Assembly: GCA_026004675.1 (NCBI GenBank)
Contig: BPJP01000010.1
Location: 124,001-188,000, forward strand
Source: Gemmatales bacterium
GTDB taxonomy: Bacteria; Planctomycetota; Planctomycetia; Gemmatales; Gemmataceae
DNA length: 64,000 nucleotides
Reading direction: 5' to 3'
Positions 41,729 to 50,866 of the stretch are shown piece after piece; the first letter of the stretch is position 1, and every line of letters begins with the position of its first letter. The notes under the pieces were generated by a model. That model was not told the origin of the DNA, searched no databases, and saw nothing but the letters and a program-made list of their open reading frames with translations. Made by a program: the position numbers and the translations under genes.

Positions 41729-43339
41729 TCAGTTTGTCTTGGGGGCTTCCACTCCTTTGAGCTTCAGAGTCTCCACCTTCCTGGTTTTCAGATCCACCAC
41801 TTGGATGCGGTGAGCATTGGTGTCAGCAACATACAGTTTGCCTTTGGCGTAGGTCAAGCCAGCCGGTTCGACAAAAATCGGGTTGCTCATCCAGCCCGCC
41901 GTATCCGCATCCACAAACGTACGGCATTCCCGTTTCAGCGGATCGATCACTTTCAGTTTGCTGTTGTAAGTGTCAGCGACATAGAGTTTGCCATCGACAT
42001 AGCAGACGCCAAGCGCATGTTGCAGGCGAACCTTATCGCCAACGCCGTCGATATCACCGAATTCGAATAAATCCTGCCCAACGATAGTGGTCACGGTATC
42101 TTTGCCATCGAGGGAGACGCTGCGGATAGCGCTGACTTCGCTGTCAGCGACATAAAGGTTTTTGCCGTCGGTGGTCAGTCCGCTGGGTTGGGCAAAAGAA
42201 GAGCCGGCCAGCGTGCCATCGACAAGAGCTTCGCGTCCGTTGCCTGCAAAAGGTTCAACGAAGTTGCGTTTGAGGTCAAGCCTCCAGATTTGGTGATGCC
42301 CGGCCATGGCAATGTAGAGCATGCCTTTGTGGATCAACAAGGCCCACGGGCTGTTGAGGCCGGTCTTCAAAGCGGGGCCGCCTCGATGCCGGTTTTCCCG
42401 GTCTTGTTCGCCAATTCCTGCGACGGTCGTGACCGATTTCTCCTTCAAATCGAGCGCCCGAATCATGTGGTTTTTTCGGTCGGCGACGTAAAGGGTTTCG
42501 CCGTCGAGCGCCATTCCCTGGGGATCATCGAATTGCGCTTCCGCGAAATCGCCATCCGCGTGCCCCGGTTTGCCTGTGCCGGCGATGGCAATCTTGTTCC
42601 CATCGAGATCGCTAATGACCACCCGATGGTGCGTGCTATCTGCGATAAAAAGCCGATTGGACTTCTCGTCTGCCAGCACTTTGCCGGGGAAAAACAGCGG
42701 ACTATCGCCCTTTTCCTTGAAACGGGCCAGTTCGAAACGTCTCGGCTTGGTGTCGAGCGTTTTCTTTTTCTTGTGAATTTCGATCAACTTGGAAATCACT
42801 CGGTCGAGCAGTTCATAGTTGCCTTCGCCGCTGACCTGTCCAAGGTAATTTCCTTCCGGGTCGATAACGGCCAAGGTAGGCCAGGAATTGACGCCGTAGG
42901 CTCGCCAGATCTTCATGTCGGCATCGTTGACGACCGGATGTTCTATCTCATAACGAAGAATCGCTTTGCGAATGCTTTCGGTGTTCTTCTCATTTTCGAA
43001 TTTGGCCGAATGAACACCAATGACGACGACTTCGTTCGCGTACTTTTTCTCTAATTTCGCCAGGTCAGGGATCGTGTGGATGCAGTTGATGCAGCACAGA
43101 GTCCAGAAGTCGAGGACAACGATCTTTCCCCTTAGATCCTTGATGCGGAGCGGTCCAGCGGTATTGAGCCAGGCTTTCCCCCCTTCTAGTTCTGGCGCCG
43201 GCTTCAATTGGATGTCCTCCTGAGCCGCGGCTAGCAATCGCTGTTCCGGTCGGGAGATGAAAAGGAAGCCAACCAAGAATGCAACGAAAAATGCACATGC
43301 GATCCCAGCCGACAGAAGCAAACGGCGGTCATTTCTCAT
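41729..43339 (-). CDS. Thioredoxin-like/NHL-repeat protein (NHLRC2-like)
   Basis: 536 residues. An N-terminal hydrophobic segment (LLLSAGIACAFFVAFLVGFLFIS) exports or anchors it. Residues about 55-195 are a TlpA/thioredoxin-like domain with LDFWTLCCINCIHTIPDL (CCINC at 82-86, active-site CxxC = CINC) and a cis-Pro in NSWPTLAVIDPEG. Residues 210-530 are an NHL-repeat beta propeller (LFIADSTHHRVVISDLDGN, LYVADRKNHMIRALDL, LYVADTNAHRIQVVDL). This order matches the NHLRC2 family, whose CCINC signature is distinctive. Its substrate is unknown; a thiol-redox sensor or scaffold role is plausible. It precedes dsbD in the same orientation, so DsbD may keep it reduced. Confidence 0.88.
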   Translation of the reverse strand: MRNDRRLLLSAGIACAFFVAFLVGFLFISRPEQRLLAAAQEDIQLKPAPELEGGKAWLNTAGPLRIKDLRGKIVVLDFWTLCCINCIHTIPDLAKLEKKYANEVVVIGVHSAKFENEKNTESIRKAILRYEIEHPVVNDADMKIWRAYGVNSWPTLAVIDPEGNYLGQVSGEGNYELLDRVISKLIEIHKKKKTLDTKPRRFELARFKEKGDSPLFFPGKVLADEKSNRLFIADSTHHRVVISDLDGNKIAIAGTGKPGHADGDFAEAQFDDPQGMALDGETLYVADRKNHMIRALDLKEKSVTTVAGIGEQDRENRHRGGPALKTGLNSPWALLIHKGMLYIAMAGHHQIWRLDLKRNFVEPFAGNGREALVDGTLAGSSFAQPSGLTTDGKNLYVADSEVSAIRSVSLDGKDTVTTIVGQDLFEFGDIDGVGDKVRLQHALGVCYVDGKLYVADTYNSKLKVIDPLKRECRTFVDADTAGWMSNPIFVEPAGLTYAKGKLYVADTNAHRIQVVDLKTRKVETLKLKGVEAPKTN

Positions 43340-43810
43340 CGATTATCGTCTCCTTAAGGCAATAAAGCGCCGTCATCAGTGGGGGTACGAATCGTCGCGG
43401 CTCAGGTGCGCTGCTATTCTACTTTACTAGACGCTCGTGAGAATAGGGAATTCGATTTGTCTTTGCCTCGCTTCTCCAGCTTCACCAAGACTTTCTACGC
43501 GCTGCCGTTCGCGGCATTCTTTCATGGTAAAGGGTAGCCGACTGCGCAGAAACTTTCTGTAAAACGTCGCACTGATGGCACGACTTTGACAGGGGCGGGA
43601 ACGTGTGGGGCTGATAACCTGGCAGCATATGAAATCAAGAGAAAGGCAATACTTAGGAGGCGGTATCGGCCGTATCGAAAAAATATGGCGAATAGCGCAA
43701 GCGGTTCGGCCAAAGAGTTGGCACCAGCCTTTCCCCTCCGCGAGGCGAATTGCGCTGAGTCGACCCCGCCGGAGAATCTCTGCCAAATCATGGTTTAAAA
43801 GCAGTCGCTG
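43340..43810. other. Intergenic region without a recognisable gene
   Basis: 471 bases between two minus-strand genes. Open frames on either strand (for example minus 43427-43786) have no ribosome site and no domain. The region should contain the end of the 43811-44455 unit and the promoter of the thioredoxin/NHL gene. A short AGCAG/CTGCT stem followed by four T on the minus strand at 43797-43812 is a weak terminator candidate. Confidence 0.45.
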
Positions 43811-44455
43811 CTACGGTCGAGGCCCACGGCCTCGCCTTTCGGGCAGACCTAGCTGTTTGCGGCGTTCACTTAGCAGCCGGCGGTACTCCGCACGCTGGGC
43901 GCGATATTCCGGAGTCGTCTTATTCAGCCATTGTTTACGCCAGTTTTCGCGCTGTTCGGCAGTTGGCGGTTGCCTTTTTGTTTGCGAGTTGCCTTCCGTG
44001 TTGCTGCTCCCTTTTGGCGGACCTTTCCCTTGGAAACGGTTTTTGAAATCAGGATTTTTGGCCCACTCAGCACGCATTTTTTCGAATTGTTTACGTCGCT
44101 CTTCGTCTCTTTTGATTTCGGCGTCGAGAGCTGCGAGGCGTTCTTGGGGCGACAACTTGAAGAATCGATCCATCCGTTCCATGTCACGCTGGAGCCATTC
44201 GTCCATGCGTTCCTGGAAGTATTGGCGTTTCTGGTCCGGATCTAGCTTGCCGAAGGCTTCGCGGAATTCTTGCCAGCGTTCTTTGCGTTCTTCGGGCGTG
44301 AGGTTTTCGGCATCAGGACCGCGCAGCTGTTTGGCTATTTGTTTGACACGCGCCAACTCCGGGTCTTCGCCGCCTGTGGCCAACGCCCAGATGCCGAGAA
44401 CAAGGACCATGATCAACGTTGACGAAACAATGAGCCTTTTTCGCGAGCTCGACAT
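43811..44455 (-). CDS. Membrane-anchored charged helical protein
   Basis: 214 residues with an N-terminal hydrophobic anchor (RLIVSSTLIMVLVLGIWALATGG). The rest is very rich in Arg, Lys and Glu, almost all predicted helix (NLTPEERKERWQEFREAFGKLDPDQKRQYFQERMDEWLQRDMERMDRFFKLSPQERLAALDAEI is the most regular part). Repeated L(T/S/D)P(E/D)(E/Q)(R/K) motifs resemble the helical repeats of planctomycete DUF3106-like periplasmic proteins. The C-terminus is a basic tail (LPERRGRGPRP). It follows the short DUF1559 gene by 15 bp, so they are one operon. Function is unknown; the basic tail might bind anionic polymers. Confidence 0.65.
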   Translation of the reverse strand: MSSSRKRLIVSSTLIMVLVLGIWALATGGEDPELARVKQIAKQLRGPDAENLTPEERKERWQEFREAFGKLDPDQKRQYFQERMDEWLQRDMERMDRFFKLSPQERLAALDAEIKRDEERRKQFEKMRAEWAKNPDFKNRFQGKGPPKGSSNTEGNSQTKRQPPTAEQRENWRKQWLNKTTPEYRAQRAEYRRLLSERRKQLGLPERRGRGPRP

Positions 44456-44470
44456 GGCTGAATGCTCCCA

Positions 44471-45004
44471 CTAATGAGCCACGTGGCCATCGGCATAAAG
44501 AAAATTCCGAGCGCTCGGGGTCGACTGATCGCCGTGAAAATAACTGAAATCGTACAGCAGCCAAAGCTGATGGCTGCCCCGGCGATGTCGAGCTTCCACC
44601 TGTTCGCGCGTTTTGTTGGCCCAAATGATCTCGGGATATTCGTAGCTGAGACCATTGTTTTTGAAATAATAATCCTGCTCCCGCGTATCGGGATGCACAT
44701 CGGCGGGGCAATGAAACGTTTCCACATTGTTCTCGACATAAACCGACAGGATTTGATTCAACCCGGGTCTGCCTGGTGTCAAGCTGGGCAACATCGACGC
44801 ATTGGGATAAATCCCCTGGTTGTTATCGAGGTACATCTCCATCGCGACCCCGAGTTGGTGCAACCGGTTACTGCAACGAAGTCGATCGGCAGCACTGCGC
44901 ACCTTTTGCACAGCGGGCAAAAGCAAACCCACCAAGGCGCCAATAATGGCAATGACCACCAGCAATTCGACCAACGTGAAGGCGTGCCGTTTGCAGTTTT
45001 GCAT
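44471..45004 (-). CDS. Short DUF1559-like pseudopilin
   Basis: 177 residues with a prepilin N-terminus ([22 protein letters not shown]) and the family helix ([26 protein letters not shown]). The C-terminal end YADGHVAH corresponds to the DG element of DUF1559 proteins, but the middle is about 120 residues shorter than in the 31.9-kb copy. A Cys pair (RCSNR, FHCPAD) is kept. It is probably a surface or pseudopilin protein cleaved by a prepilin peptidase. It shares an operon with the charged protein downstream, a different pairing from that of the other DUF1559 gene. Confidence 0.85.
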   Translation of the reverse strand: MQNCKRHAFTLVELLVVIAIIGALVGLLLPAVQKVRSAADRLRCSNRLHQLGVAMEMYLDNNQGIYPNASMLPSLTPGRPGLNQILSVYVENNVETFHCPADVHPDTREQDYYFKNNGLSYEYPEIIWANKTREQVEARHRRGSHQLWLLYDFSYFHGDQSTPSARNFLYADGHVAH

Positions 45005-45161
45005 GGCTCATCCAGCGTACTGGTTTCGGAATTTTGCCCTTTGATGAGAAATGGTACCGCGCGGCAGATTAAGAAATGATGAAAGAGGCAATTTTTTTTC
45101 GAAATCGTTGATCAGGTAATCGGCATTGAGAGCAGAACGAGGAACCACGATGCGGCGCGTT

Positions 45162-45956
45162 TCAAATCGTTGTGGCAATGTTGACAGCTTCTTGCTGCCG
45201 CAGCCACTCTGCCCAGCGCAGGCAGCCGAATTCACCAGAACGAACAATATTCTTGCCGGTGCGAAAGCCAGTCGCCACTTTCCCGGGCATTGGCACGTGG
45301 ATGACGCGCTTGCGCTTCCTTTTGATCTCTTTCCATATCTCGACCGCCTCGCCAAGGGTCATTACCTCAGGTCCGCCGAACTCGGTGACCCTGCCGGAAG
45401 GGCCTTCCCCTAAAGCGCGAACCAATCGGCCTGCTACCTCCACAGGAGCGACGCTTTGTACCTGAAAATCCGTTGGAAGCGGCATCACCAAAGGGAAGCG
45501 TGCCGCGTTGGTCAATAGCTGATCAATCAAGGTGTGGAATTGCGTTGCCCGCACAATCGAAAAAGGCACCCCGCACTGCGCGACGATCTGCTCGGCTTGC
45601 AGCTTGCAGCGATAGTAACCAAGTGGAATTTCGTCGATACCGACGATGGACACATAGATCAGATGCTTGATTCCTGCGGCCTGGCAGACTTCGATCAGTC
45701 GTCGAGTTCCTGCCACATCGACTTTTTTTGCCTTGCGGACGTCTGTCGCCGCATGGATAACCGCCTCGATACCTTCGACGGCGTTCGTCAATCCGCTCCC
45801 ATCGACAAGTTGGATTGGCGCCCACTCTTGCTGAGGATCAACAGCGCCAGCCATTCTGCGCCGACTACCGATGCGCACGAGATGCCCGGCTTTGGCAACG
45901 GCAATCGTTAGTTCACGGCCAAGGGTGCCGGTTCCACCAGTGATCAGGACTTTCAT
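45162..45956 (-). CDS. NmrA-like atypical SDR, NAD(P)-binding protein
   Basis: 264 residues from ATG 45956; the frame is open for 41 more codons upstream without support. The N-terminus MKVLITGGTGTLGRELTIAVAKAGH carries the TGxxGxxG nucleotide loop. Continuing, AVIHAATDVRKAKKVDVAGTRRLIEVC and YVSIVGIDEIPLGYYRCKLQAEQIV contain the YxxxK pair, Tyr and Lys. This is the atypical/NmrA-like short-chain dehydrogenase group, to which complex I assembly factors and NAD(P)-sensing proteins belong. The substrate is unknown. The product is cytoplasmic and the gene stands alone, divergent from lpxD. Confidence 0.82.
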   Translation of the reverse strand: MKVLITGGTGTLGRELTIAVAKAGHLVRIGSRRRMAGAVDPQQEWAPIQLVDGSGLTNAVEGIEAVIHAATDVRKAKKVDVAGTRRLIEVCQAAGIKHLIYVSIVGIDEIPLGYYRCKLQAEQIVAQCGVPFSIVRATQFHTLIDQLLTNAARFPLVMPLPTDFQVQSVAPVEVAGRLVRALGEGPSGRVTEFGGPEVMTLGEAVEIWKEIKRKRKRVIHVPMPGKVATGFRTGKNIVRSGEFGCLRWAEWLRQQEAVNIATTI

Positions 45957-46192
45957 CGTCAAGCGAATAATGTTCACCAGGACCTGTCCGTCAGGCACGC
46001 CATCAGGCACGCACTGCAATGTTATCCTGCAGAATAGTTTACTGCTCGAACCAAATGACATATAGACTCTCGGCTTCAACGTTCATTCGGCGACAACAGG
46101 GTTCGCTGAAAAGAGCGGAAAGGCTGGAGAGGATGGGTCAGCGACGGTTCATCGGAGGACTGTTCATGAAATGACTGTTTGCCAAAGTCGGG

Positions 46193-46221
46193 TTGCCCGA
46201 TTTCAGCGGGCTGGCTACTAT
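46193..46221 (+). promoter_or_regulatory. Possible promoter of lpxD-lpxI
   Basis: TTGCCC at 46193-46198 and TACTAT at 46216-46221 are separated by 17 bases and lie 35 bases before the lpxD start. Both boxes are imperfect matches. The rest of the 300-base gap 45957-46256 shows nothing else I can support. Confidence 0.45.
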
Positions 46222-46256
46222 CTGGAAACTGCTTTCAAGGAAGAAAGGGCCATAAC

Positions 46257-47300
46257 ATGTCGAGTGTCTCACTGCGGGCGCTGGCGGAGCTAGTGGGGGG
46301 CGAGATCGTTGGCGATGCCGATATCGAAATCCGCGCAGCCCGTCCGGTGTTCGAGGCTCGAGCCGGGGACATCACTTTATTCGAGCACGACAAGTATCTG
46401 GAGGCCGTGAAGTCAAGTGCGGCATCGGCAGTGGTCGTCGGGAAGAACGTCTGTATCGAAGGAAAGACGGTCTTGCGCGTTCACGATCCGTTGCTGGCGT
46501 TTATCGAGATCGTACGGACATTTCGCGGTCGGCAGGAAGCGAAGCCGCTTGGCATCCATCCCCGCGCTTGTGTTCATCCTTCGGCGCAGATCGGTCCGGA
46601 TCCAAGCATCCATCCCCTGGCCGTAGTTGGAGAGAACTGTGTTATCGGCGCTCGCTGCGTCCTTCACAGCGGTGCTGTGATTGGAGCCAACTGTAAGATC
46701 GGCGACGACGTTGTGATCCATGCCAACGCCGTCCTCTACGAAGGCACGGTGCTTGGCCACCGCGTTATCATTCATTCCGGTGCCGTGATCGGCGCCGACG
46801 GTTTCGGCTATCGGCAGCAAGCTGGCCGGCACGTCAAAGTGCCCCAGCTCGGATATGTCGAAATTGGCGACGACGTTGAAATTGGCGCCTGCACCACGAT
46901 CGATCGCGGCACCTTTGGCGCCACACGCATCGGGACCGGCACCAAAATCGATAATCTGGTGCAGGTGGCGCACAACTGTCATATCGGGAAACACAATCTT
47001 CTGGTCAGCCAAATGGGCATCGCCGGTTCCAGCACGACAGGGGATTATGTCGTCATCGCGGGACAGGTAGGAATCGTCGATCACGTGCACATTGGCGATC
47101 GCGTGATGATCGGCGCTCAAGCCGGCGTAACGAAAGATGTGGCACCGGGACAGCGGATTCTCGGATCGCCGGCGACTCCAGAGCGAGACCAGAAGCGCAT
47201 GTTGATGAGCCTCGAAAAACTTCCCGAACTGCGCCGTGATGTCAAACGAATCAAGCAGCACCTCGGGTTAGATGAAGACCGAAATCGCAAGGCAGGGTAA
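46257..47300 (+). CDS. lpxD: UDP-3-O-acylglucosamine N-acyltransferase LpxD
   Basis: 347 residues from ATG 46257. An N-terminal uridine-binding domain (residues 1-100, [27 protein letters not shown]) is followed by a left-handed beta-helix of hexapeptide repeats ([35 protein letters not shown]...). The catalytic His is in [15 protein letters not shown], and family motifs GADGFGY and [14 protein letters not shown] are present. A C-terminal helix ([17 protein letters not shown]) completes the family layout. LpxD adds the second 3-hydroxyacyl chain to UDP-glucosamine in lipid A synthesis, in the cytoplasm with acyl-ACP. lpxI follows in the same direction, 35 bp later. Length and motifs are normal. 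Confidence 0.95.
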   Translation: MSSVSLRALAELVGGEIVGDADIEIRAARPVFEARAGDITLFEHDKYLEAVKSSAASAVVVGKNVCIEGKTVLRVHDPLLAFIEIVRTFRGRQEAKPLGIHPRACVHPSAQIGPDPSIHPLAVVGENCVIGARCVLHSGAVIGANCKIGDDVVIHANAVLYEGTVLGHRVIIHSGAVIGADGFGYRQQAGRHVKVPQLGYVEIGDDVEIGACTTIDRGTFGATRIGTGTKIDNLVQVAHNCHIGKHNLLVSQMGIAGSSTTGDYVVIAGQVGIVDHVHIGDRVMIGAQAGVTKDVAPGQRILGSPATPERDQKRMLMSLEKLPELRRDVKRIKQHLGLDEDRNRKAG

Positions 47301-47335
47301 GCGAACGGATCGATCGCGACAGCGACACGAAAACG

Positions 47336-48235
47336 ATGATGACACGAACAGACCCAGTTCCATTGGCAGCCAATACCTTCGAAGGCCATTTATCGCGCGT
47401 CTTCAGTGTGTCAGAGCCGGTCGGTTTGCTCGCAGGAAGCGGACGCTTTCCTGTCGTCTTTGCGGAAAAAGCGCGTCGGCTCGGAATTTCTGTCGTTTGT
47501 GTCGGCATTCGAAACGAAGCGCCGGAGGAACTCATCTCGCTTGTCGATCGTTTCTTGTGGGCAGGGATCGGCAAGCTCGGCAAAGTCATCCGCTACTTCC
47601 ACCATGAAGGGATTCGCTATGCCGTGATGGCGGGCAAAATACACAAGACGATCATCTTCAGCCCCAGGCGGATCTTTCATTTGCTTCCCGATCTGCGGAT
47701 GATTCGCTTCTGGTACTCTCGCCGCCGCAAAGACAATCGCGACGATTCGCTATTATTGGGAATCATCGATGAATTCGCCTCGGAGGGGATCGAATTCCGG
47801 TCGGCCTTGGAACTTTGTCCGGAGTTGCTCGTGAAAGCTGGTATTTTAACGCAACGACCACCTACCGCACGCGAAGAAGAGGATATCCGCTTCGGTTGGG
47901 AACTGGCCAAGGAAATGGGCCGCCTCGATGTGGGGCAGAGTGTGGCGGTGAAGGAGCGTGCTGTGCTCGCCGTCGAAGCCATCGAAGGCACCGATCGAGC
48001 TATCGCCCGGGCTGGCGAGCTGTGCTCGAGCGGCGATTTTGTCGTCGTCAAAGTTGCCAAGCCACAACAGGATATGCGCTTCGACGTGCCGACCGTGGGC
48101 GTGTCTACGATCCGCACCATGCGACGTGCCGGCGGCCGCGTGCTCGCCGTCGAAGCCGGCAAGACGATCTTCATCGATCAGGAAGAAACAGTCGCCTTGG
48201 CCAACCGCTATGGCATTACCATCGTCGCTCTATGA
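47336..48235 (+). CDS. lpxI: UDP-2,3-diacylglucosamine pyrophosphatase LpxI
   Basis: 299 residues. Family motifs (formerly DUF1009) are seen in order: PVGLLAGSGRFPVVFAEKARRLG, AVMAGKIHKTIIF, SVAVKERAVLAVEAIEGTDRAIARAGELC and a C-terminal TMRRAGGRVLAVEAGKTIFID. LpxI cleaves UDP-2,3-diacylglucosamine to lipid X and UMP, doing the job of LpxH in bacteria that lack it. Placement after lpxD supports the assignment. The start could be either ATG of the pair at 47336 and 47339; the ribosome site is weak. No other lpx genes are in the window. Confidence 0.93.
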   Translation: MMTRTDPVPLAANTFEGHLSRVFSVSEPVGLLAGSGRFPVVFAEKARRLGISVVCVGIRNEAPEELISLVDRFLWAGIGKLGKVIRYFHHEGIRYAVMAGKIHKTIIFSPRRIFHLLPDLRMIRFWYSRRRKDNRDDSLLLGIIDEFASEGIEFRSALELCPELLVKAGILTQRPPTAREEEDIRFGWELAKEMGRLDVGQSVAVKERAVLAVEAIEGTDRAIARAGELCSSGDFVVVKVAKPQQDMRFDVPTVGVSTIRTMRRAGGRVLAVEAGKTIFIDQEETVALANRYGITIVAL

Positions 48236-48281
48236 TTAACGCGACGGCGAAGGCCTGATGCCATGTCGGCGCAACGAGCGC

Positions 48282-50699
48282 TCAACCGATCGACAACGCT
48301 TGCCGAAAGCTGCTGCGCTGCCGCCATCCTGACCATCCTGCCGCGAGGGCCAGCAAGCAAATCGATACCAGCGTCACGGTTCGACCCAAGCGATAGGAGC
48401 GAGGAGAAAACGTGAAGACCGCTTCTTTCGCACCCGCTGGCACTTCCACGGCACGAAACAGATAGTTGGCCCGCAGCACTGTTTTCGGCTTGCCGTCGAC
48501 CAGACATGTCCAGCCTGGATACCAGACATCGTTCAGAACCAACCAGCTTTTTTGTTTCGTTCCTGGAAGCCGAACCGTGATCCGGTTTGGCGAGTAATGT
48601 TCGATCGCTGCCTCGGCAAATGGGGTAGTCGCCGAATTCGCCATTTCGGCATGCGACGTCCAGTTTTCCAGAAGGACCTTCCGCCGAAGGTCCGTTGACA
48701 GCAGTTGTTCGTAGGCGTTCGCTTCCTCCAAAGGTTCGGCGCCGAAGACGAGAAAGGCGCGTGGCCAGGCAGCAGTATTCTGATAAATCGCATAGGGGGG
48801 CAGCGCCTGCCGACCTGCACCATGAGACGGCATAAAAAAGCTGCCAAACGCCCGGCGGTCTTCGCCAACTTTTGCCCAGGCCACCGAATCCTTTGCGAGG
48901 TATTCGTCCACCGGGAGACTCTTAGGGATGAGTAGTGAGCGAACGCCTAGCAGATCGGCAAGTTTCTGGTTCTTGATCGGCGCTTCGATCACTGCCGGCC
49001 TGGTCAAGTAACTTCCGACTCGCACCGGTTCAGCATCCGCGGCCATGAATTTCAGGTACTGTTTGTAGCGGAGAACGTCGAGTGGATTGTAGCCTTCGAT
49101 CGAATCGACCTCCAAGACCTGGGCTAGATTCGGCCAAAGAGGAGTCGCCCAAGTGGGACGCTTTCCATTGCGGTCGGCTGCCGGCGGCACGGAGGAAATC
49201 CTTCCGAACCGCCCGGCCGTTCTTTTCGCTTCGATGACGCAATCAGGAACAGCATAGATGTGTTGCCAGGATCGGACCGTCACCAATGGCCTGGCGATGA
49301 GCCACAAATCGGCTATGAGAAGGCCGGCGAGTACCAGAGGATAAATCGGCGCGGCATGCAGCCTGGGCAACAGCCAAAAACAAAGAACCAGCGACCCGAC
49401 CAGAACAGGCCAATAGAAAGCGAAAACCAACGGTAAACCGATCTGCTTCAAGAATAAGACGGACAGAACGACAAGACCGCCCAGAATCAGAGAGATCGCA
49501 AAACAGACTTTTGGCACGCGATCCCGTGTCTGGGACGAAGCGGGATCGGCCAGCACCTGGAACAATCGGGACGTGAACAAGCTCACGGGGAAGGCCAGAA
49601 ACAGCAGCATGCGGGAGGGCAGTCGGAAGAGCGAAAAACCAGGAAGCCAATTCGCAAGAATGCCGCCGCCAAGACCAAAGGCCAACACCCCGACAGAGAC
49701 ATATGCCTGAAAGCGCAGCCGACGGTCGGCAATCGAGAGTGGCGCCGCTATTGCCAAAACCAGCCACAGAAATCCCGCTGCCAAGCGGTCTTCCCATAAC
49801 CAACCAGGCATGGCATCGGTCCATGGCGGTCCAATCAAACCAGTCAAATTGCGCTGGAAACCACCGAAGATCTCACTCACCGACCAAGGAGGTCCCACGC
49901 TTCTGCTCGACAAACGCGCCGCTTCTACGGCTGGCAGTATCTGAATAAAACTCAAACAAATGGCTACGCCTGCTGCCAGGAAGCCATAGCCCGACCAACG
50001 TAGCAGACGTTCGCGCCGGTTGGCTCTATCCTCCGCAACAAGAGCCAAAAGCCAAATCGTGACAAACACGCCTGCATAAAGCGTTACTTGCGGATGCGTC
50101 GACAAGACAATCAGTGCGAAACTGATGCCTGCGCCAACGGCGGCAAATGCGTCGCGTCGCACGATGGCCCGCTCCAGCAGTAGCAGCACGAGCGGCAGCC
50201 AGGCCAATCCAACGAGCACATAATGGCCTCCGATCAGCAGGTGCATTAGCCATTTGCCGGCAAACATGTAACCACAACCGGCTACGACCGCTGGCAGTCG
50301 ACCGACTCCAGAAGCGCGGGCATACCCGTACATCGACCAACCGGCCAGGACAATGTGGACGACGACCAGCCAACTCAAGAATGCTCCGCAGCCTTCCGGA
50401 GGCAGCCAGAGCAGAGGCCAATGCAAAGGATAGAAGATTCCCATCTGGGCGTCATGAACGAACGGCAAACCGCCGAACAGATGCGGATTCCACAAGGGGA
50501 TTTCGCCCGTCTGCTGAAACGACTGCGCCAGGAAAAACTTGCCGGGAATGTTGTACGATAAGAAGTCGGAATAATCGGAATACAGGATGTGGGTTGGATG
50601 CAATAAAAGCGGCGAGAAAAACAGAAGTCCAAGGATGAGGATAGCCGCATGCGGCCACAGCCGAGAGAAGCGACACGTGCTGGCTTGCATCCAACTCAT
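48282..50699 (-). CDS. YfhO-like polytopic membrane protein
   Basis: 805 residues from ATG 50699; a longer frame reaching 50816 has no hydrophobic or family support. About twelve membrane helices span residues 10-510, starting WPHAAILILGLLFFSPLLLHP and with a conserved acidic luminal loop (YSDYSDFLSYNIPGKFF, WNPHLFGGLPFVHDAQMG). A C-terminal periplasmic beta-sandwich carries VLNDVWYPGWTCLVDGKPK. This is the layout of the YfhO family, GT-C-like proteins linked to glycosylation of lipoteichoic acid or lipids in Firmicutes. It is divergent from a GT2 gene that could make the polyprenyl-phosphate sugar donor such enzymes use. That link is inference. Confidence 0.85.
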   Translation of the reverse strand: MSWMQASTCRFSRLWPHAAILILGLLFFSPLLLHPTHILYSDYSDFLSYNIPGKFFLAQSFQQTGEIPLWNPHLFGGLPFVHDAQMGIFYPLHWPLLWLPPEGCGAFLSWLVVVHIVLAGWSMYGYARASGVGRLPAVVAGCGYMFAGKWLMHLLIGGHYVLVGLAWLPLVLLLLERAIVRRDAFAAVGAGISFALIVLSTHPQVTLYAGVFVTIWLLALVAEDRANRRERLLRWSGYGFLAAGVAICLSFIQILPAVEAARLSSRSVGPPWSVSEIFGGFQRNLTGLIGPPWTDAMPGWLWEDRLAAGFLWLVLAIAAPLSIADRRLRFQAYVSVGVLAFGLGGGILANWLPGFSLFRLPSRMLLFLAFPVSLFTSRLFQVLADPASSQTRDRVPKVCFAISLILGGLVVLSVLFLKQIGLPLVFAFYWPVLVGSLVLCFWLLPRLHAAPIYPLVLAGLLIADLWLIARPLVTVRSWQHIYAVPDCVIEAKRTAGRFGRISSVPPAADRNGKRPTWATPLWPNLAQVLEVDSIEGYNPLDVLRYKQYLKFMAADAEPVRVGSYLTRPAVIEAPIKNQKLADLLGVRSLLIPKSLPVDEYLAKDSVAWAKVGEDRRAFGSFFMPSHGAGRQALPPYAIYQNTAAWPRAFLVFGAEPLEEANAYEQLLSTDLRRKVLLENWTSHAEMANSATTPFAEAAIEHYSPNRITVRLPGTKQKSWLVLNDVWYPGWTCLVDGKPKTVLRANYLFRAVEVPAGAKEAVFTFSPRSYRLGRTVTLVSICLLALAAGWSGWRQRSSFRQALSIG

Positions 50700-50866
50700 T
50701 ATACATCGAGCCTTGTATTTGGCACGCGCTTGTTGGCTGGGGCATTCCCATCTGAAACAACAGGCGGTTTGCCCTCGATTAGCCATTCGCGGATTCTTTG
50801 ACAACAAGGCTGACACCGTTACAATAAATGGCCGACAAAGATTGGCACTCTCAGGAAGCGCGTCTT

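Noticed and set aside
43427-43786. Minus-strand frame of 119 codons
   Set aside because: No start site support, no domain, and unusual composition; treated as intergenic.
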